DNA of 32,289 nt, from NCBI GenBank assembly GCA_000493945.1, contig AWNW01000018.1:16108-48396 (forward strand), given 5' to 3'. Made by a program: the position numbers and the translations under genes. This stretch comes from Candidatus Hydrogenedens terephthalaticus JGI OTU-1 (GTDB lineage: Bacteria; Hydrogenedentota; Hydrogenedentia; Hydrogenedentales; Hydrogenedentaceae). The notes beneath the pieces are model-generated. The model had not been told where the DNA came from. It did not search any database and was given only the letters and a program-made list of their open reading frames with translations. Positions 8,165-18,243 of this stretch are shown one piece after another. The first letter of the stretch is position 1. Every line of letters starts with the position of its first letter.

Positions 8165-11100
8165 ATGAAATCCATGCTTCTTACCCAAATGTTGGTTATA
8201 ACTTTTGTCAGTTTATTTCTAATTTCCTGTGGGGGTGGAGATGTTAATAAGAACGGAGGAACAAAAGAGGTTGTTTCCCAGCAACAAGATATAGTTAAAG
8301 AAGTTCCCAAAACACCGCTACAAGAAGGAAAGTATTTAGTACAAGTATCCCAGTATCCTTTACCAGGTGACCCGATAGAAAAAAAGTTTATTTTAACCTT
8401 TGATAGGAATATACATTTTCCATCCGAAGTTCCTGTTGATGAATATATTAAAACCGAACCGCCTTTGAAAGGGATTACAGAATGTGTGGATAACAAAATC
8501 ATTTTTGATATATTGCAGGTTATTCCCAAAGATGTAGATGAAATAACTTTTCATATCCATCCGGAGTTACAGTCGGAAGAAGGGATAAAGATAAATCCTC
8601 AAAATTTGAGTTATCGGGTCCCTGTTTTAGGAGTGCAAGTAGTAGAAGGAAGTTTTAGTGAGGTGAGTAAAGATTATTTTGTATTTTCTTTGGAATTTAA
8701 CCGCTGTATGGCAGCAGATAGTATAAAACCTTTTGTTTCCCTAAAAGACCAGAATAATACAGATGTTGAATTTGAAATACAAGCCCCGGATCGCTATTCA
8801 AATATAGTAGATTTACATGTAAAATGGACAGGAACAGAGTCCTATAAACTTTTGATAAAACCGGGATACACGGATTGTAATAGTAAATACAAAGGGCAGG
8901 GGGCTTATTTTGAGTTTCCCATAAATGAGAAATTAGAAGTTGTAGAATGTAAGAAATTAAACAATATGCAATATCAAATTGTATTTTCCAGGCTGGTTTC
9001 ATCTAAAGCAATTTATAAATGTATGAAAATAGCATCATCTGCACAAAATGACATATCTTACTATGTTGTTCCTGCAGATTGGGGGACATTTCAAGAAGCA
9101 GCAATAAATATGCCCCAGAATTTAGAAAAACTTGCAGAAGGGAAAAAATCTAAAGCTTGGAAAATATATTTGAGAAATCCATCTTTTCCTATGTATTCGC
9201 TTTCAATAAGTTTAAAACAGTCTACATGGTCTAATGATATGGCTCTTCTCCCTGAGGAATACCGATGGGAAGTAAAGCAGGACGACGAGGGTGGTTTTCG
9301 TATTTCTTATTCATATTGGAGAAACAATGGCCTTAATGGTGTTTCTTGTGTGTTAAGTATGTCGAAAGTGAATAAAGAGACTTGTATGAATTATTTTGAA
9401 GTTATACCGCCTGTAAACAATCTTTCTATTCAGGAAGGTCAATGGAATGAGATGGAGATAAAAGGGGACTGGAAATCAGGGGAAAGATATCTTTTAAAAT
9501 GGAAAGCAGGTCTACAATGGGGAGAAAATAGTGGCACTAATGAGAACCCTAAATATATGACTTTAGAAAAGGATTATGTATATACATTACAAGAGGTGCC
9601 AAAATTTAAGACACTGGATTTTGATAATAAGGATAAGTTTTATATCATTCCTTTCCACGAAAAGAACTTTATTCGTGTCGGTTCTCGTAATGTTCCAAAA
9701 GGATATATCCATGTTTATCAAGTTATGCCCGAAAATCTCTCTGTTTGGTTGGGGAATGTTTCAGAGAATACAGTGCCTTTTGAAATAAATGAAAGGACTA
9801 CAAAATATTTCACCTCCATCCCCGTAGAATTCCCCGATAGTAGAGATAAAGCAAGTTATGTGGATGTGGATTTAACGAATTATTTATCTGATGTTCCTAA
9901 AGGAATATTTACATTATGTTTATCAGATAATAGTAACCCGGGGAGATTGCGAGCGAGTTGGGAACCGAAAAAGGAGGAAGAAGTATCCGATTCGGAAAAT
10001 TATAGTGATGATTGGGGTGAGGAGGAATATGATTATTATGGTTCCTACGATAGTTCGAATAGTAGAGATTTGTTTTATCAGGATGTAAAAGGGACAAGAA
10101 GTGCTATTCGATACATATTGTGGACTCGTTTGGGTGTTGTTTCTCATTGGGATGATACAAGTTTAGTAGCATTTGTTCATGATTTAATAGATTTGACTCC
10201 ACAGGCAGGTGCCCTGGTCTCTGCATATTCTATAAAAAGTCAAAAGGTGGCGGAAGGGATATCGGATAGTAACGGTATCGCAAGGTTGGTAGTGGAACGG
10301 GAGGATTTAGGTTCTCCAAGGTTGATTATTGTCAGGACAGATAAGGATTTTTCTTTTATATTATTAAAACCCAAAGAATTACCTACATTAAAAGACCTTG
10401 AAAAGTATGATAGTTTTGATAAAGATAAATACGAAGCGTTTATTTATGCTGATAGAAATCTCTATCGTCCGGGCGAGTTGATACACTCTCGCTGGATTGT
10501 GCGTAAAAATTATGGATCAGAAATTGTGAATGCTCCTCTGGAATTACGCTTTATTAATCCACAAAATAAAGTTATTCATCGTAAAATTGTGAATTTGTCT
10601 GAATGGGGCACAGGAAGTGAGGATATTAAGACAGAGTCCACTTATTTGACAGGTGCTTATACTTTAGGTTTATATGTTCCCGGAGGAGAACGGTTATGTG
10701 GCTCTATTCCTATTTATATTGAAGATTTTGTGCCCGATAGGATTAAATCGGAAATAACGGTTCCTGACGAGTTCTGGATTGTTGGTGATGAACAAAGTTT
10801 TGAAGTTTCCTCCCAATATTATGTAGGACCGCCTGCTGTGGATTTACCTTCTAAAGCAAAGTTAATCATTACACCTACTGAATTAGAACATGAAAATTGG
10901 AAAGGCTACCGATTTGGTAATGATGAAATATTAAAAACTATAGTTATGGATTTGGGTGTCCAGAATACAAATGAAGAGGGTAAAACTACTTTTGCTTTTA
11001 ATTTTAATACACCGGAGCCTATCAATAAACCCATAGAAGTCTCCATTGTAAGTGAAGTTTCTGAGATAGGAGGGAGAGCCGTTTCATCCGTGAAAAAAGT

Positions 11101-14100
11101 CAAAGGCTATCCAGAAAATGTTCTTTGTGGTATAGGTGCGGAAAAAGTTGAGGATAAGTTGCAGGTCGTAGTAGCGTTGGTTGATGAGAATTTTGTTCCT
11201 GCTCCCGATGGAGAGATAAGTGTATATTTAGAGAAAATCGAATGGCGTTATGTAAACCGCTACTATGGTCGTGGAAGAACTTCCCCACAATGGGACCGTT
11301 ACTTTACATTAATTGAACAAAAGAAGATGAATACAAGTGGAGGAAAAGCCATTGTCCAGTTTAATATACCTCCGTATTATTCTACATATCGAGTAAGAGC
11401 ACAGAGGACTAATGGAAAAACTTTTTCAGAAGTATCTTTTTATTCTGTGCCGAACAAGATGATAAATCTTCAAGGAGGACCTACGGAATTAGTAAAAATC
11501 CATGTTGAGGATAAAAAATGGGTAGCCGGGGAAATAGTACCGATAAATATTGAGGTTCCTTTTGATGGGAAAGCGGTTGCTGTGATACAAGGAGATAAAA
11601 TATGGGATATGAAGGTTCTGGATGTGGTTTCCGGGAAGGGTAGTTTTTCTTTTGAGGTTAAAGAAGAATATTTTCCGAATGTTTGGGTTGGAGTTTCTGC
11701 TCTTCATGTTCCTACAGAAGAGGAAACTATTAGCCCTTATTCTACATTTTCCTTTGCTAAGGTGGAGATTGATAAACCAACCCAAAAGATGAATATCGCA
11801 ATTTTAGATGTGCCGGAAGAGGTGAAACCTCAAAATACGGTGGAGTTTGGGGTTAAAACGACCGATAACAAAGGAAATCCTGTTCCTTCGGAATTGACAA
11901 TTGCGTTGGTTGATGAGGGAATACATTCTATTTTAGGTTATACTTTGCCCAATCCTTATGGGTGGTTTAGCAGGTCACGATATTCGCCTATTCGTCGAGT
12001 GCATTACTATGACCATGTGGCGTATGAGTATGACCCATTATCGCCATCAGGAGATATGATAGCCCGACAATTATCCGCTGGCAAACCAGAGATAGCCGAG
12101 TCATGGATAAAGCCTTTGGCATTGTGGTCGGGCATTGTTAAAACAGATGAACAGGGTCAGGCAAAAGTTTCCTTTAATCTACCTGAATTTAATGGAACTG
12201 TGCGATTGGTTGCAGTTGGGGCAAATAAAGAGTTGGTAGGTTCTTCTGAATCTAAAATGTTTGTAAGACGACCCTGTGTTATTCAGACACACCTACCCCG
12301 ATTTTTGCGACCGGACGACCGTGCTGTTATCTTTGGTAGGGGATTGAATTCAATGGATAGTCCATTGGATATAAATCTTTCGTTAACACATAATGATGTT
12401 GTTAATGTTGAGCCTTCTCAGATACATTGGAAAGCCGTTCCTAAAAAGATCAGCCTTTCTCCCGAAATAGTTTTATCATGTTTTGCAGGGACAAAAAATG
12501 CAGAACTAAACTGGCAATATAATATTGTTGATAAATCAGGAAATGTTATTGACGACTATTCAGAAAATACAGCCATTCCCATTTATTTGCCGTCTGTGTA
12601 TGAACAAAGGTCTAAATCACATGTTGTTCCAGTTGGGGGAAACTTACAATTAGACACATCGGAATTTGTTAATAACCCATTATTAGAGACAGAAATCAAG
12701 ATAGGTAGCACTCCTTTCCTGCGAATAGAGCCTGCTTTAAAGTGGTTATGGAACTATAGTTATTGTTGTTGTGAACAAAAAATTTCACGACTCTATCCTT
12801 TGTATATGTTCCGTAATTTTTTGATGGAGTCTATGGAAGATATTATTTCTAAGGAGAGTTATAACCAATTAATATTAACAATGTTGGATAGTTTGTTTTC
12901 GCATCAACAGGCAAATGGCGGATTTTCACTCTGGCCCTATAGCAATTCTACGGATATAAAGGCATCACTGCATGTCGCATTTTTACTTACGATGATTAAT
13001 CGAGATAAAACATTGCCTTTGCCTGAAAAACCCTATCGGCGGATGCTTGCATTTCTCCAGGATGTATCTTCAAAAGGGAATGAAGAGTCTCCTGTTAATG
13101 ACCAATTTAAGGCGTATGCTACATTAATCCTTGCTTTGAATGGAGATCCTTCCGCATGTGATCGGGTCAGTAATATGTTAAAAGCGGATTATCCACGAAA
13201 TTTGAAAGTATTATTACTATTAACTGCAGACCTATGTGGAATGCCTCGTGAAAATTTGAAGAAATATGTTCAATTACTCCAATGGGAAACATCTACAGAA
13301 ATTGAAATATGTCCATGGGAATATGGTGTTTCAGAAATTCGAAACTCTGCATTAAAACTTATTTCAAAAGTGATTGGAGATGAATCCCTTGAAAGTATTC
13401 AGGAAGCACAAAAACCCCTTTTAGATTATATATCTGATTATACGAATTACACGACCTATAATTTATCTATGGTATTACTGGCATTAGATATGAGTTTTAA
13501 GAAAATGAATATCCAACCTTTCGAGTGTCAGGCAGAAGTAAAAATAGATGAGAATGTCCAGATTGTTAAAGGGACGAAATTGCTCAATCGAAAGAAACAA
13601 GGTCCTACGCGTATTGAAATCACTAATCAAGGGAATTCCCCATTATTTGTTAATTGGACTATACGCGGGGTTTCAAACAATCCTCCCAAAGATGCCAAAG
13701 CAAAAGACATGGAGATGCATCGCTTCCTTTACGATGCCCGCAATAAGACAAGTGCTGTAAGTCCTTATTCACAAGGTGGTGTCTATATCATGGAATATAG
13801 AATAAGACCCCAGAAAGATGCCCAGAATTTAATTTTAACTCAACTATTGCCAGCAGGATTTGAGATAGAAAATCCGAGACTTAAACAGGAACAAATGTCG
13901 GAAATATTATCAACCATATACAAAGGACCAGTAAACATGATTAGCCCTGAACATGTGGAAATAAGAGATGATAAACTAATTGTCGCTCTTCCGTCATTAA
14001 GTTCGAAGATAGAATATTCTTATGTATGTGCTGTTCGTGCAGTAACAAAAGGCAGTTTTGAATTTCCGGGTGCCTATATTGAGGATATGTATAACCCCGA

Positions 14101-14143
14101 AATTTTTGCCCGTCTTGCCACAGGACAGATAGAAATAAAATAA
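8165..14143 (+). CDS. Bacterial alpha-2-macroglobulin, lipoprotein with thioester motif
   Basis: From the ATG at 8165 (AAAGGAGAG upstream) the product has 1992 residues. An in-frame ATG at 8093 overlaps the end of ychF and puts a charged stretch ahead of the signal peptide, so I prefer 8165. The signal ends in a lipobox (LISC, Cys about residue 22), then GGG and a polar linker. MG-type beta-sandwich domains fill the length; YADRNLYRPGE and LVDEGIHSILGY are typical family blocks. The thioester site reads CCEQ (Cys1535 to Gln1538) in YSYCCCEQKISRLYP, followed by the alpha/alpha-toroid TED domain. Such proteins are thought to trap invading proteases in the periplasm. The length exceeds the E. 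coli homologue (about 1650). An acidic Tyr-rich linker sits near residues 607-640. PBP1C follows 6 bp downstream, the usual genomic pairing. Confidence 0.93.
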   Translation: MKSMLLTQMLVITFVSLFLISCGGGDVNKNGGTKEVVSQQQDIVKEVPKTPLQEGKYLVQVSQYPLPGDPIEKKFILTFDRNIHFPSEVPVDEYIKTEPPLKGITECVDNKIIFDILQVIPKDVDEITFHIHPELQSEEGIKINPQNLSYRVPVLGVQVVEGSFSEVSKDYFVFSLEFNRCMAADSIKPFVSLKDQNNTDVEFEIQAPDRYSNIVDLHVKWTGTESYKLLIKPGYTDCNSKYKGQGAYFEFPINEKLEVVECKKLNNMQYQIVFSRLVSSKAIYKCMKIASSAQNDISYYVVPADWGTFQEAAINMPQNLEKLAEGKKSKAWKIYLRNPSFPMYSLSISLKQSTWSNDMALLPEEYRWEVKQDDEGGFRISYSYWRNNGLNGVSCVLSMSKVNKETCMNYFEVIPPVNNLSIQEGQWNEMEIKGDWKSGERYLLKWKAGLQWGENSGTNENPKYMTLEKDYVYTLQEVPKFKTLDFDNKDKFYIIPFHEKNFIRVGSRNVPKGYIHVYQVMPENLSVWLGNVSENTVPFEINERTTKYFTSIPVEFPDSRDKASYVDVDLTNYLSDVPKGIFTLCLSDNSNPGRLRASWEPKKEEEVSDSENYSDDWGEEEYDYYGSYDSSNSRDLFYQDVKGTRSAIRYILWTRLGVVSHWDDTSLVAFVHDLIDLTPQAGALVSAYSIKSQKVAEGISDSNGIARLVVEREDLGSPRLIIVRTDKDFSFILLKPKELPTLKDLEKYDSFDKDKYEAFIYADRNLYRPGELIHSRWIVRKNYGSEIVNAPLELRFINPQNKVIHRKIVNLSEWGTGSEDIKTESTYLTGAYTLGLYVPGGERLCGSIPIYIEDFVPDRIKSEITVPDEFWIVGDEQSFEVSSQYYVGPPAVDLPSKAKLIITPTELEHENWKGYRFGNDEILKTIVMDLGVQNTNEEGKTTFAFNFNTPEPINKPIEVSIVSEVSEIGGRAVSSVKKVKGYPENVLCGIGAEKVEDKLQVVVALVDENFVPAPDGEISVYLEKIEWRYVNRYYGRGRTSPQWDRYFTLIEQKKMNTSGGKAIVQFNIPPYYSTYRVRAQRTNGKTFSEVSFYSVPNKMINLQGGPTELVKIHVEDKKWVAGEIVPINIEVPFDGKAVAVIQGDKIWDMKVLDVVSGKGSFSFEVKEEYFPNVWVGVSALHVPTEEETISPYSTFSFAKVEIDKPTQKMNIAILDVPEEVKPQNTVEFGVKTTDNKGNPVPSELTIALVDEGIHSILGYTLPNPYGWFSRSRYSPIRRVHYYDHVAYEYDPLSPSGDMIARQLSAGKPEIAESWIKPLALWSGIVKTDEQGQAKVSFNLPEFNGTVRLVAVGANKELVGSSESKMFVRRPCVIQTHLPRFLRPDDRAVIFGRGLNSMDSPLDINLSLTHNDVVNVEPSQIHWKAVPKKISLSPEIVLSCFAGTKNAELNWQYNIVDKSGNVIDDYSENTAIPIYLPSVYEQRSKSHVVPVGGNLQLDTSEFVNNPLLETEIKIGSTPFLRIEPALKWLWNYSYCCCEQKISRLYPLYMFRNFLMESMEDIISKESYNQLILTMLDSLFSHQQANGGFSLWPYSNSTDIKASLHVAFLLTMINRDKTLPLPEKPYRRMLAFLQDVSSKGNEESPVNDQFKAYATLILALNGDPSACDRVSNMLKADYPRNLKVLLLLTADLCGMPRENLKKYVQLLQWETSTEIEICPWEYGVSEIRNSALKLISKVIGDESLESIQEAQKPLLDYISDYTNYTTYNLSMVLLALDMSFKKMNIQPFECQAEVKIDENVQIVKGTKLLNRKKQGPTRIEITNQGNSPLFVNWTIRGVSNNPPKDAKAKDMEMHRFLYDARNKTSAVSPYSQGGVYIMEYRIRPQKDAQNLILTQLLPAGFEIENPRLKQEQMSEILSTIYKGPVNMISPEHVEIRDDKLIVALPSLSSKIEYSYVCAVRAVTKGSFEFPGAYIEDMYNPEIFARLATGQIEIK

Positions 14144-14149
14144 AATTGT

Positions 14150-16477
14150 ATGAAACAGAAATTGACGAAATATTTTTATACATTTATTTTGCCCGTCATC
14201 TTTATCTTTCTATTTCTGACATATCATTTTTATATGTTATGGACCCAGGGCCCTGATAACCCGCGTGAGTTTCTGATTACTTCTTACTCCCCACAAGTTT
14301 TGTCAAGAGATGGAAAATTGCTGTGGGTTGGCTTAAATGAAAAGGATAAATGGTGTCTACCTGTCAATATTGATAAAGTATCTCCGAACTTAATTCATGC
14401 GACTATTGCCCTTGAAGACCAACATTTTTGGGATCATCATGGTGTAGATTTTTTAGCAATATGCAGAGCGATTATTCAGAATTCACTTTCTTTGCAAGTT
14501 GTTTCCGGGGCTTCCACAATTACGATGCAGGTAATAAAACAATATTACCGAAATAATGAAGACCCTATTCCCGATTCTGTTTATCGTAAGTATTATTTTA
14601 AACTGCTTCAAATAGTTCAATCTTTGCGTTTAGAGAGGTATGCGACTAAAAAAGAGATATTGCAAGCATATTTAAACAATGTTTCTTACGGAGCCAATTT
14701 AGTTGGTGTTGAATCGGCTTCTCATCGTTATTTTGGCAAAAGTGCGGAAATGTTGAGTATTAATGAAAGTGCCCTTCTTGCGGGTATTCCCAAAGCACCG
14801 GAGAAATATCGCCCTGATAAAAATCTCTCACAAAGCCTTCAAAGAATACGGTTTGTATTAAAGAGAATGAACGAAGAGGGTTATATTGATAAAGAACGAT
14901 TTGCAGAAGTAGTGAAAAGCAGGGTAGATGTTAGCTACTTTCCTTTTCCTGCTTATTGTAAACATTGGGCAGAGGCACAAGAGCAACTTTGGGAAGAAAA
15001 AAAGACTATACAGACTTTCTTAGATTATGATATTCAGGTTCAGATAGAAGATTTGTTAAAGAAGAAAGTTCAACAGTGGGCTCCGGAGATTGCTATTGCT
15101 TCTGCTATGGTTGTGGATATCCCTTCTGGAGAGATATTGGCACGAGTGGGGGGTATATCACAAAGACCAAGAATACCCGTTAGTTATCTGGATTTTTGTA
15201 GTGTTCCGCGTTCTCCGGGTTCCGCATTAAAACCCTTTTTATATTGTATGGCAATGGAGAAAGGATTATTGTTCCCCGAAGAAGTGCTATACGATTCTGA
15301 TTTCGATGTAGGAAATTATACCCCTAAAAATTTTGATGAAATATTTCACGGTTTTATAGATGCTACTACTGCTTTAAGATACTCATTGAATATTCCCGCT
15401 GTTATTCTTATGCAAAGGACAGGGACACTTCCATTCATAGATAAATTAGAGAAGTCAGGGCTTAATTTACTGAAATATAATCCCGGTATTTTTAAATCAG
15501 GATTGGGGGTTGCTTTAGGAAATTGTGAAGTAAATATGGAAAATATGATGCAAGCATATTTTTGTTTAGCCAACGAAGGACTTTTCAAACGAATTAGATA
15601 TTTTGATGATGGGCAGGAGGAAGTATCTGTCCAAGTATTTGACCGTGGAACTGTGTCTGTGCTTTACAAGATGCTGGAAAACAAATTAGTTGGGGAAGTA
15701 TCAAAAGATTCAGTTCGGTTGTCAAGATCGCCTATTCGTATATGCTGGAAAACGGGAACATCTTCAGGACGGCGAGATGCATGGGCTTTTGTTTTCAACA
15801 AACATTATCTTGTTGGTGTCTGGATGGGAAATCCTCAATCTACGGGAAGTGCAAAATTAGTTGGGGCTTTGACGGCTTATCCTACTGCCTGTGATATATT
15901 CCGATTGCTTCCAGAAAAGAAGGATTATGAGTTTCCTGATTTTCCGAATGAAGATGTTCGCCCCGTAGAGGTTTGTAGTTTAAGCGGATTGCCTGCAAAC
16001 CCCTATTGTAAATCTAAAAAGACTGTTTATGTCTCAAAAAATGTGCCATTGTCCCGTATATGTGATGTTCACTATTATGACATGTATACCGCACAGGTTA
16101 AAGAAAGGTTCCCATCACAAAGCAAAAACTGGGATTTAGCAAAGATAGGTGTGATCTCTAATGCGGGTGATGTGCAAGAGACGAAACTTCCCCTGAAAAT
16201 AATATCTCCTTCGGATGGTTCAAAATTTATATTTAGTTCCAACGCCAATCAGAATAGTATCCGTTTGAGAACATCAAGAGATAGTTCTCATAAAATATAT
16301 TGGTATGTGGATGACCGTTTTATTGGAGAAAGTTCCTACGAACAACCTTTATGGTGGTATTTAACAGTTGGGAAACACAAAATTCATTGTCTGGATACTA
16401 CGGGAGATAATGATACGGTATATGTGGATGTGAAACTGCCTGATGTGATTATGAAAATTGCGGATGCAGATAAATAA
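14150..16477 (+). CDS. pbpC: Penicillin-binding protein 1C
   Basis: The 775-aa bifunctional peptidoglycan synthase has one N-terminal membrane anchor (about 8-30). The GT51 glycosyltransferase domain follows, with ALEDQHFWDHHGVD carrying catalytic Glu89. The transpeptidase domain has SALK (nucleophile Ser358, Lys361), SLN (412-414) and KTGT (534-537). The C-terminal 100 or so residues form the BiPBP_C-type beta domain that marks PBP1C. It polymerises and crosslinks glycan strands in the periplasm. Only 6 bp separate it from the alpha-2-macroglobulin stop, so one operon is likely: the pair is proposed to guard and repair the wall after attack. Its stop is directly adjacent to the stop of the convergent membrane-protein gene. 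Confidence 0.93.
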   Translation: MKQKLTKYFYTFILPVIFIFLFLTYHFYMLWTQGPDNPREFLITSYSPQVLSRDGKLLWVGLNEKDKWCLPVNIDKVSPNLIHATIALEDQHFWDHHGVDFLAICRAIIQNSLSLQVVSGASTITMQVIKQYYRNNEDPIPDSVYRKYYFKLLQIVQSLRLERYATKKEILQAYLNNVSYGANLVGVESASHRYFGKSAEMLSINESALLAGIPKAPEKYRPDKNLSQSLQRIRFVLKRMNEEGYIDKERFAEVVKSRVDVSYFPFPAYCKHWAEAQEQLWEEKKTIQTFLDYDIQVQIEDLLKKKVQQWAPEIAIASAMVVDIPSGEILARVGGISQRPRIPVSYLDFCSVPRSPGSALKPFLYCMAMEKGLLFPEEVLYDSDFDVGNYTPKNFDEIFHGFIDATTALRYSLNIPAVILMQRTGTLPFIDKLEKSGLNLLKYNPGIFKSGLGVALGNCEVNMENMMQAYFCLANEGLFKRIRYFDDGQEEVSVQVFDRGTVSVLYKMLENKLVGEVSKDSVRLSRSPIRICWKTGTSSGRRDAWAFVFNKHYLVGVWMGNPQSTGSAKLVGALTAYPTACDIFRLLPEKKDYEFPDFPNEDVRPVEVCSLSGLPANPYCKSKKTVYVSKNVPLSRICDVHYYDMYTAQVKERFPSQSKNWDLAKIGVISNAGDVQETKLPLKIISPSDGSKFIFSSNANQNSIRLRTSRDSSHKIYWYVDDRFIGESSYEQPLWWYLTVGKHKIHCLDTTGDNDTVYVDVKLPDVIMKIADADK

Positions 16478-18031
16478 CTACCAATAGGTGTAGAATAAGG
16501 ACTCTGTTAATACAGTTTGAAAGATTAAGAAAAGAATAATTACATCCAGAATATTCCTGTTGTTAAAACGGTTATGCCAGAAATGTAACGCTGGAATGAG
16601 GAAGAAGGGGAATACATATAAAGCAGAGCGTTCTCCTTCTCCGGGGGCAATGTAAGCAAGAGTTAAGATTAGTAATGTAATTAAAAATAAGACAACCTCA
16701 TATCGTTCTTGTCTGTTTTTTGTCCTTATTTGTCTCGAAAAACCAAAGAGTATAGGAATTCCGGTGAAGTATACCCAGGACAGAGGAGTAAATAACTTAA
16801 ACCACCATAAAGAGTAACGAGGCGCAATAATTTGTAGAGATTGTATGTCTTCTTGAAACATTTTTTGTGCTTGTAAAAATACCTGAATAGGTCTATAACC
16901 TGTAACGAAATAAAGGATAAAATAAAATGAAAAAAAGCCTATAAGCATACAAAAAGCCAACATGATTAATCGGGTAAAAGATGATTGCTTTTTAAGTAAA
17001 ACAACAATCCCTCGAAGAAGGAAGTATATCCCAATTGAAAGCAAAGTAAATTTGAAAAGGGATAAAATAGCAAAAGAGATACCCGATATAAATACAGAAA
17101 GGGGGGAAGATTTGTTTATTGATTTTTCAAATGTCCATAAGGAGAGAAATAGAAATGGCATATATAAAATTTCGGTAGATGTGGCACAAAAGAGTACTAA
17201 CGAGGGAATAAGAGTATAAAGAAATGTTCCTATGATTGCTGTTTTCGTATTATTACATGATAATTCTTTAATCCAAAGAAATAAGGGAAATATTGCCAGT
17301 CCACCAAAAAATATAGTAAATAGCGAAAGAGACATCGGAGATTTCCCTATAAAATAAGAGCAAAACCAGAGTAAGGATAAAGGTCCCGGTGGAGCCAATC
17401 TTCCGTGTAAAGATAAATGGGGTTGTATCTCATGATAACGACTAAAAAGTTCAAAAATATTCTTAGTAATACCAATGTCTCCAATATATTCATATTTTGT
17501 CCGTTGATAGGGTTGGGCTATTGCTGTTAATCCATCACGAATGCTGGCGACTTCTATGGAAAATAAAATGTAAAACAGGTATATTCCCAGAAGGATAAGT
17601 CCTATTTTTTTGTCCTCTTCTAAATTTTTATTTGATATAACTTTCATGAAAAGTGAGACAGAAACGGTTATAAGAAGAAATAAAAAAATATTGTTGAAGA
17701 TTTGAAAAGAAACTAATTTATCCTGAATATAGGAGGAGCATAATAAAAAGATAGAGCAAAAGAGGGCAATCATTATTTTGTAGATTTTATGGTTTAAGTA
17801 GAGGACAGAAAAACCTCCAATTAATATGAAAAATGGTAATTGTAATGAACGAAGAAGAGAGGGATAAATGGGTTTCCATAATGCATAAAAGGGTGTAATA
17901 TGACGATAAATAGGTTCAATCCCTACTAAATAAAATAAAGAGACCATAAGGAAGTAAATTAATAGTAAGGACAAAAATATAGGGAGATAAAGTATTTCAT
18001 TCTCTATTTTCATACTTTGTCTTGTATCCAT
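16478..18031 (-). CDS. Polytopic membrane protein, glycosyltransferase (GT-C/PMT-like) candidate
   Basis: The 517-aa protein is almost entirely hydrophobic, with about twelve predicted membrane helices. The motif HGRLAPPGPLSLLW (in a loop near residue 210) resembles the HxxxxPPG signature of GT39/ArnT-like GT-C glycosyltransferases, enzymes that move sugars from polyprenyl-phosphate donors outside the membrane. The early Glu/Asp pair typical of the first periplasmic loop in GT-C enzymes (IEVASIRDG region here) is plausible but not certain. The start is ambiguous: ATG at 18031 and at 18013 (MKIENEI) both lack a good ribosome binding site. The gene converges on pbpC with no gap. The acceptor is unknown; a transporter is a less likely alternative. 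Confidence 0.55.
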   Translation of the reverse strand: MDTRQSMKIENEILYLPIFLSLLLIYFLMVSLFYLVGIEPIYRHITPFYALWKPIYPSLLRSLQLPFFILIGGFSVLYLNHKIYKIMIALFCSIFLLCSSYIQDKLVSFQIFNNIFLFLLITVSVSLFMKVISNKNLEEDKKIGLILLGIYLFYILFSIEVASIRDGLTAIAQPYQRTKYEYIGDIGITKNIFELFSRYHEIQPHLSLHGRLAPPGPLSLLWFCSYFIGKSPMSLSLFTIFFGGLAIFPLFLWIKELSCNNTKTAIIGTFLYTLIPSLVLFCATSTEILYMPFLFLSLWTFEKSINKSSPLSVFISGISFAILSLFKFTLLSIGIYFLLRGIVVLLKKQSSFTRLIMLAFCMLIGFFSFYFILYFVTGYRPIQVFLQAQKMFQEDIQSLQIIAPRYSLWWFKLFTPLSWVYFTGIPILFGFSRQIRTKNRQERYEVVLFLITLLILTLAYIAPGEGERSALYVFPFFLIPALHFWHNRFNNRNILDVIILFLIFQTVLTESLFYTYW

Positions 18032-18243
18032 AAATATATTTTTGTATTTGCTTCTAATCGGTGTCTATGTTTTCCATGAAAATTTTCGTTTATATGAAAA
18101 TCATATATTGTATTTTTTATATGCCGATAAGAACTTTTTTTCAGAAATAAACATAAATACTATAAAAGAAAAAAAGGAAACAAGTAAAAAGCAGTTATTT
18201 TATGATATTATAATTTTCTCAAGGAGGGAAGATAGTATTAGCA

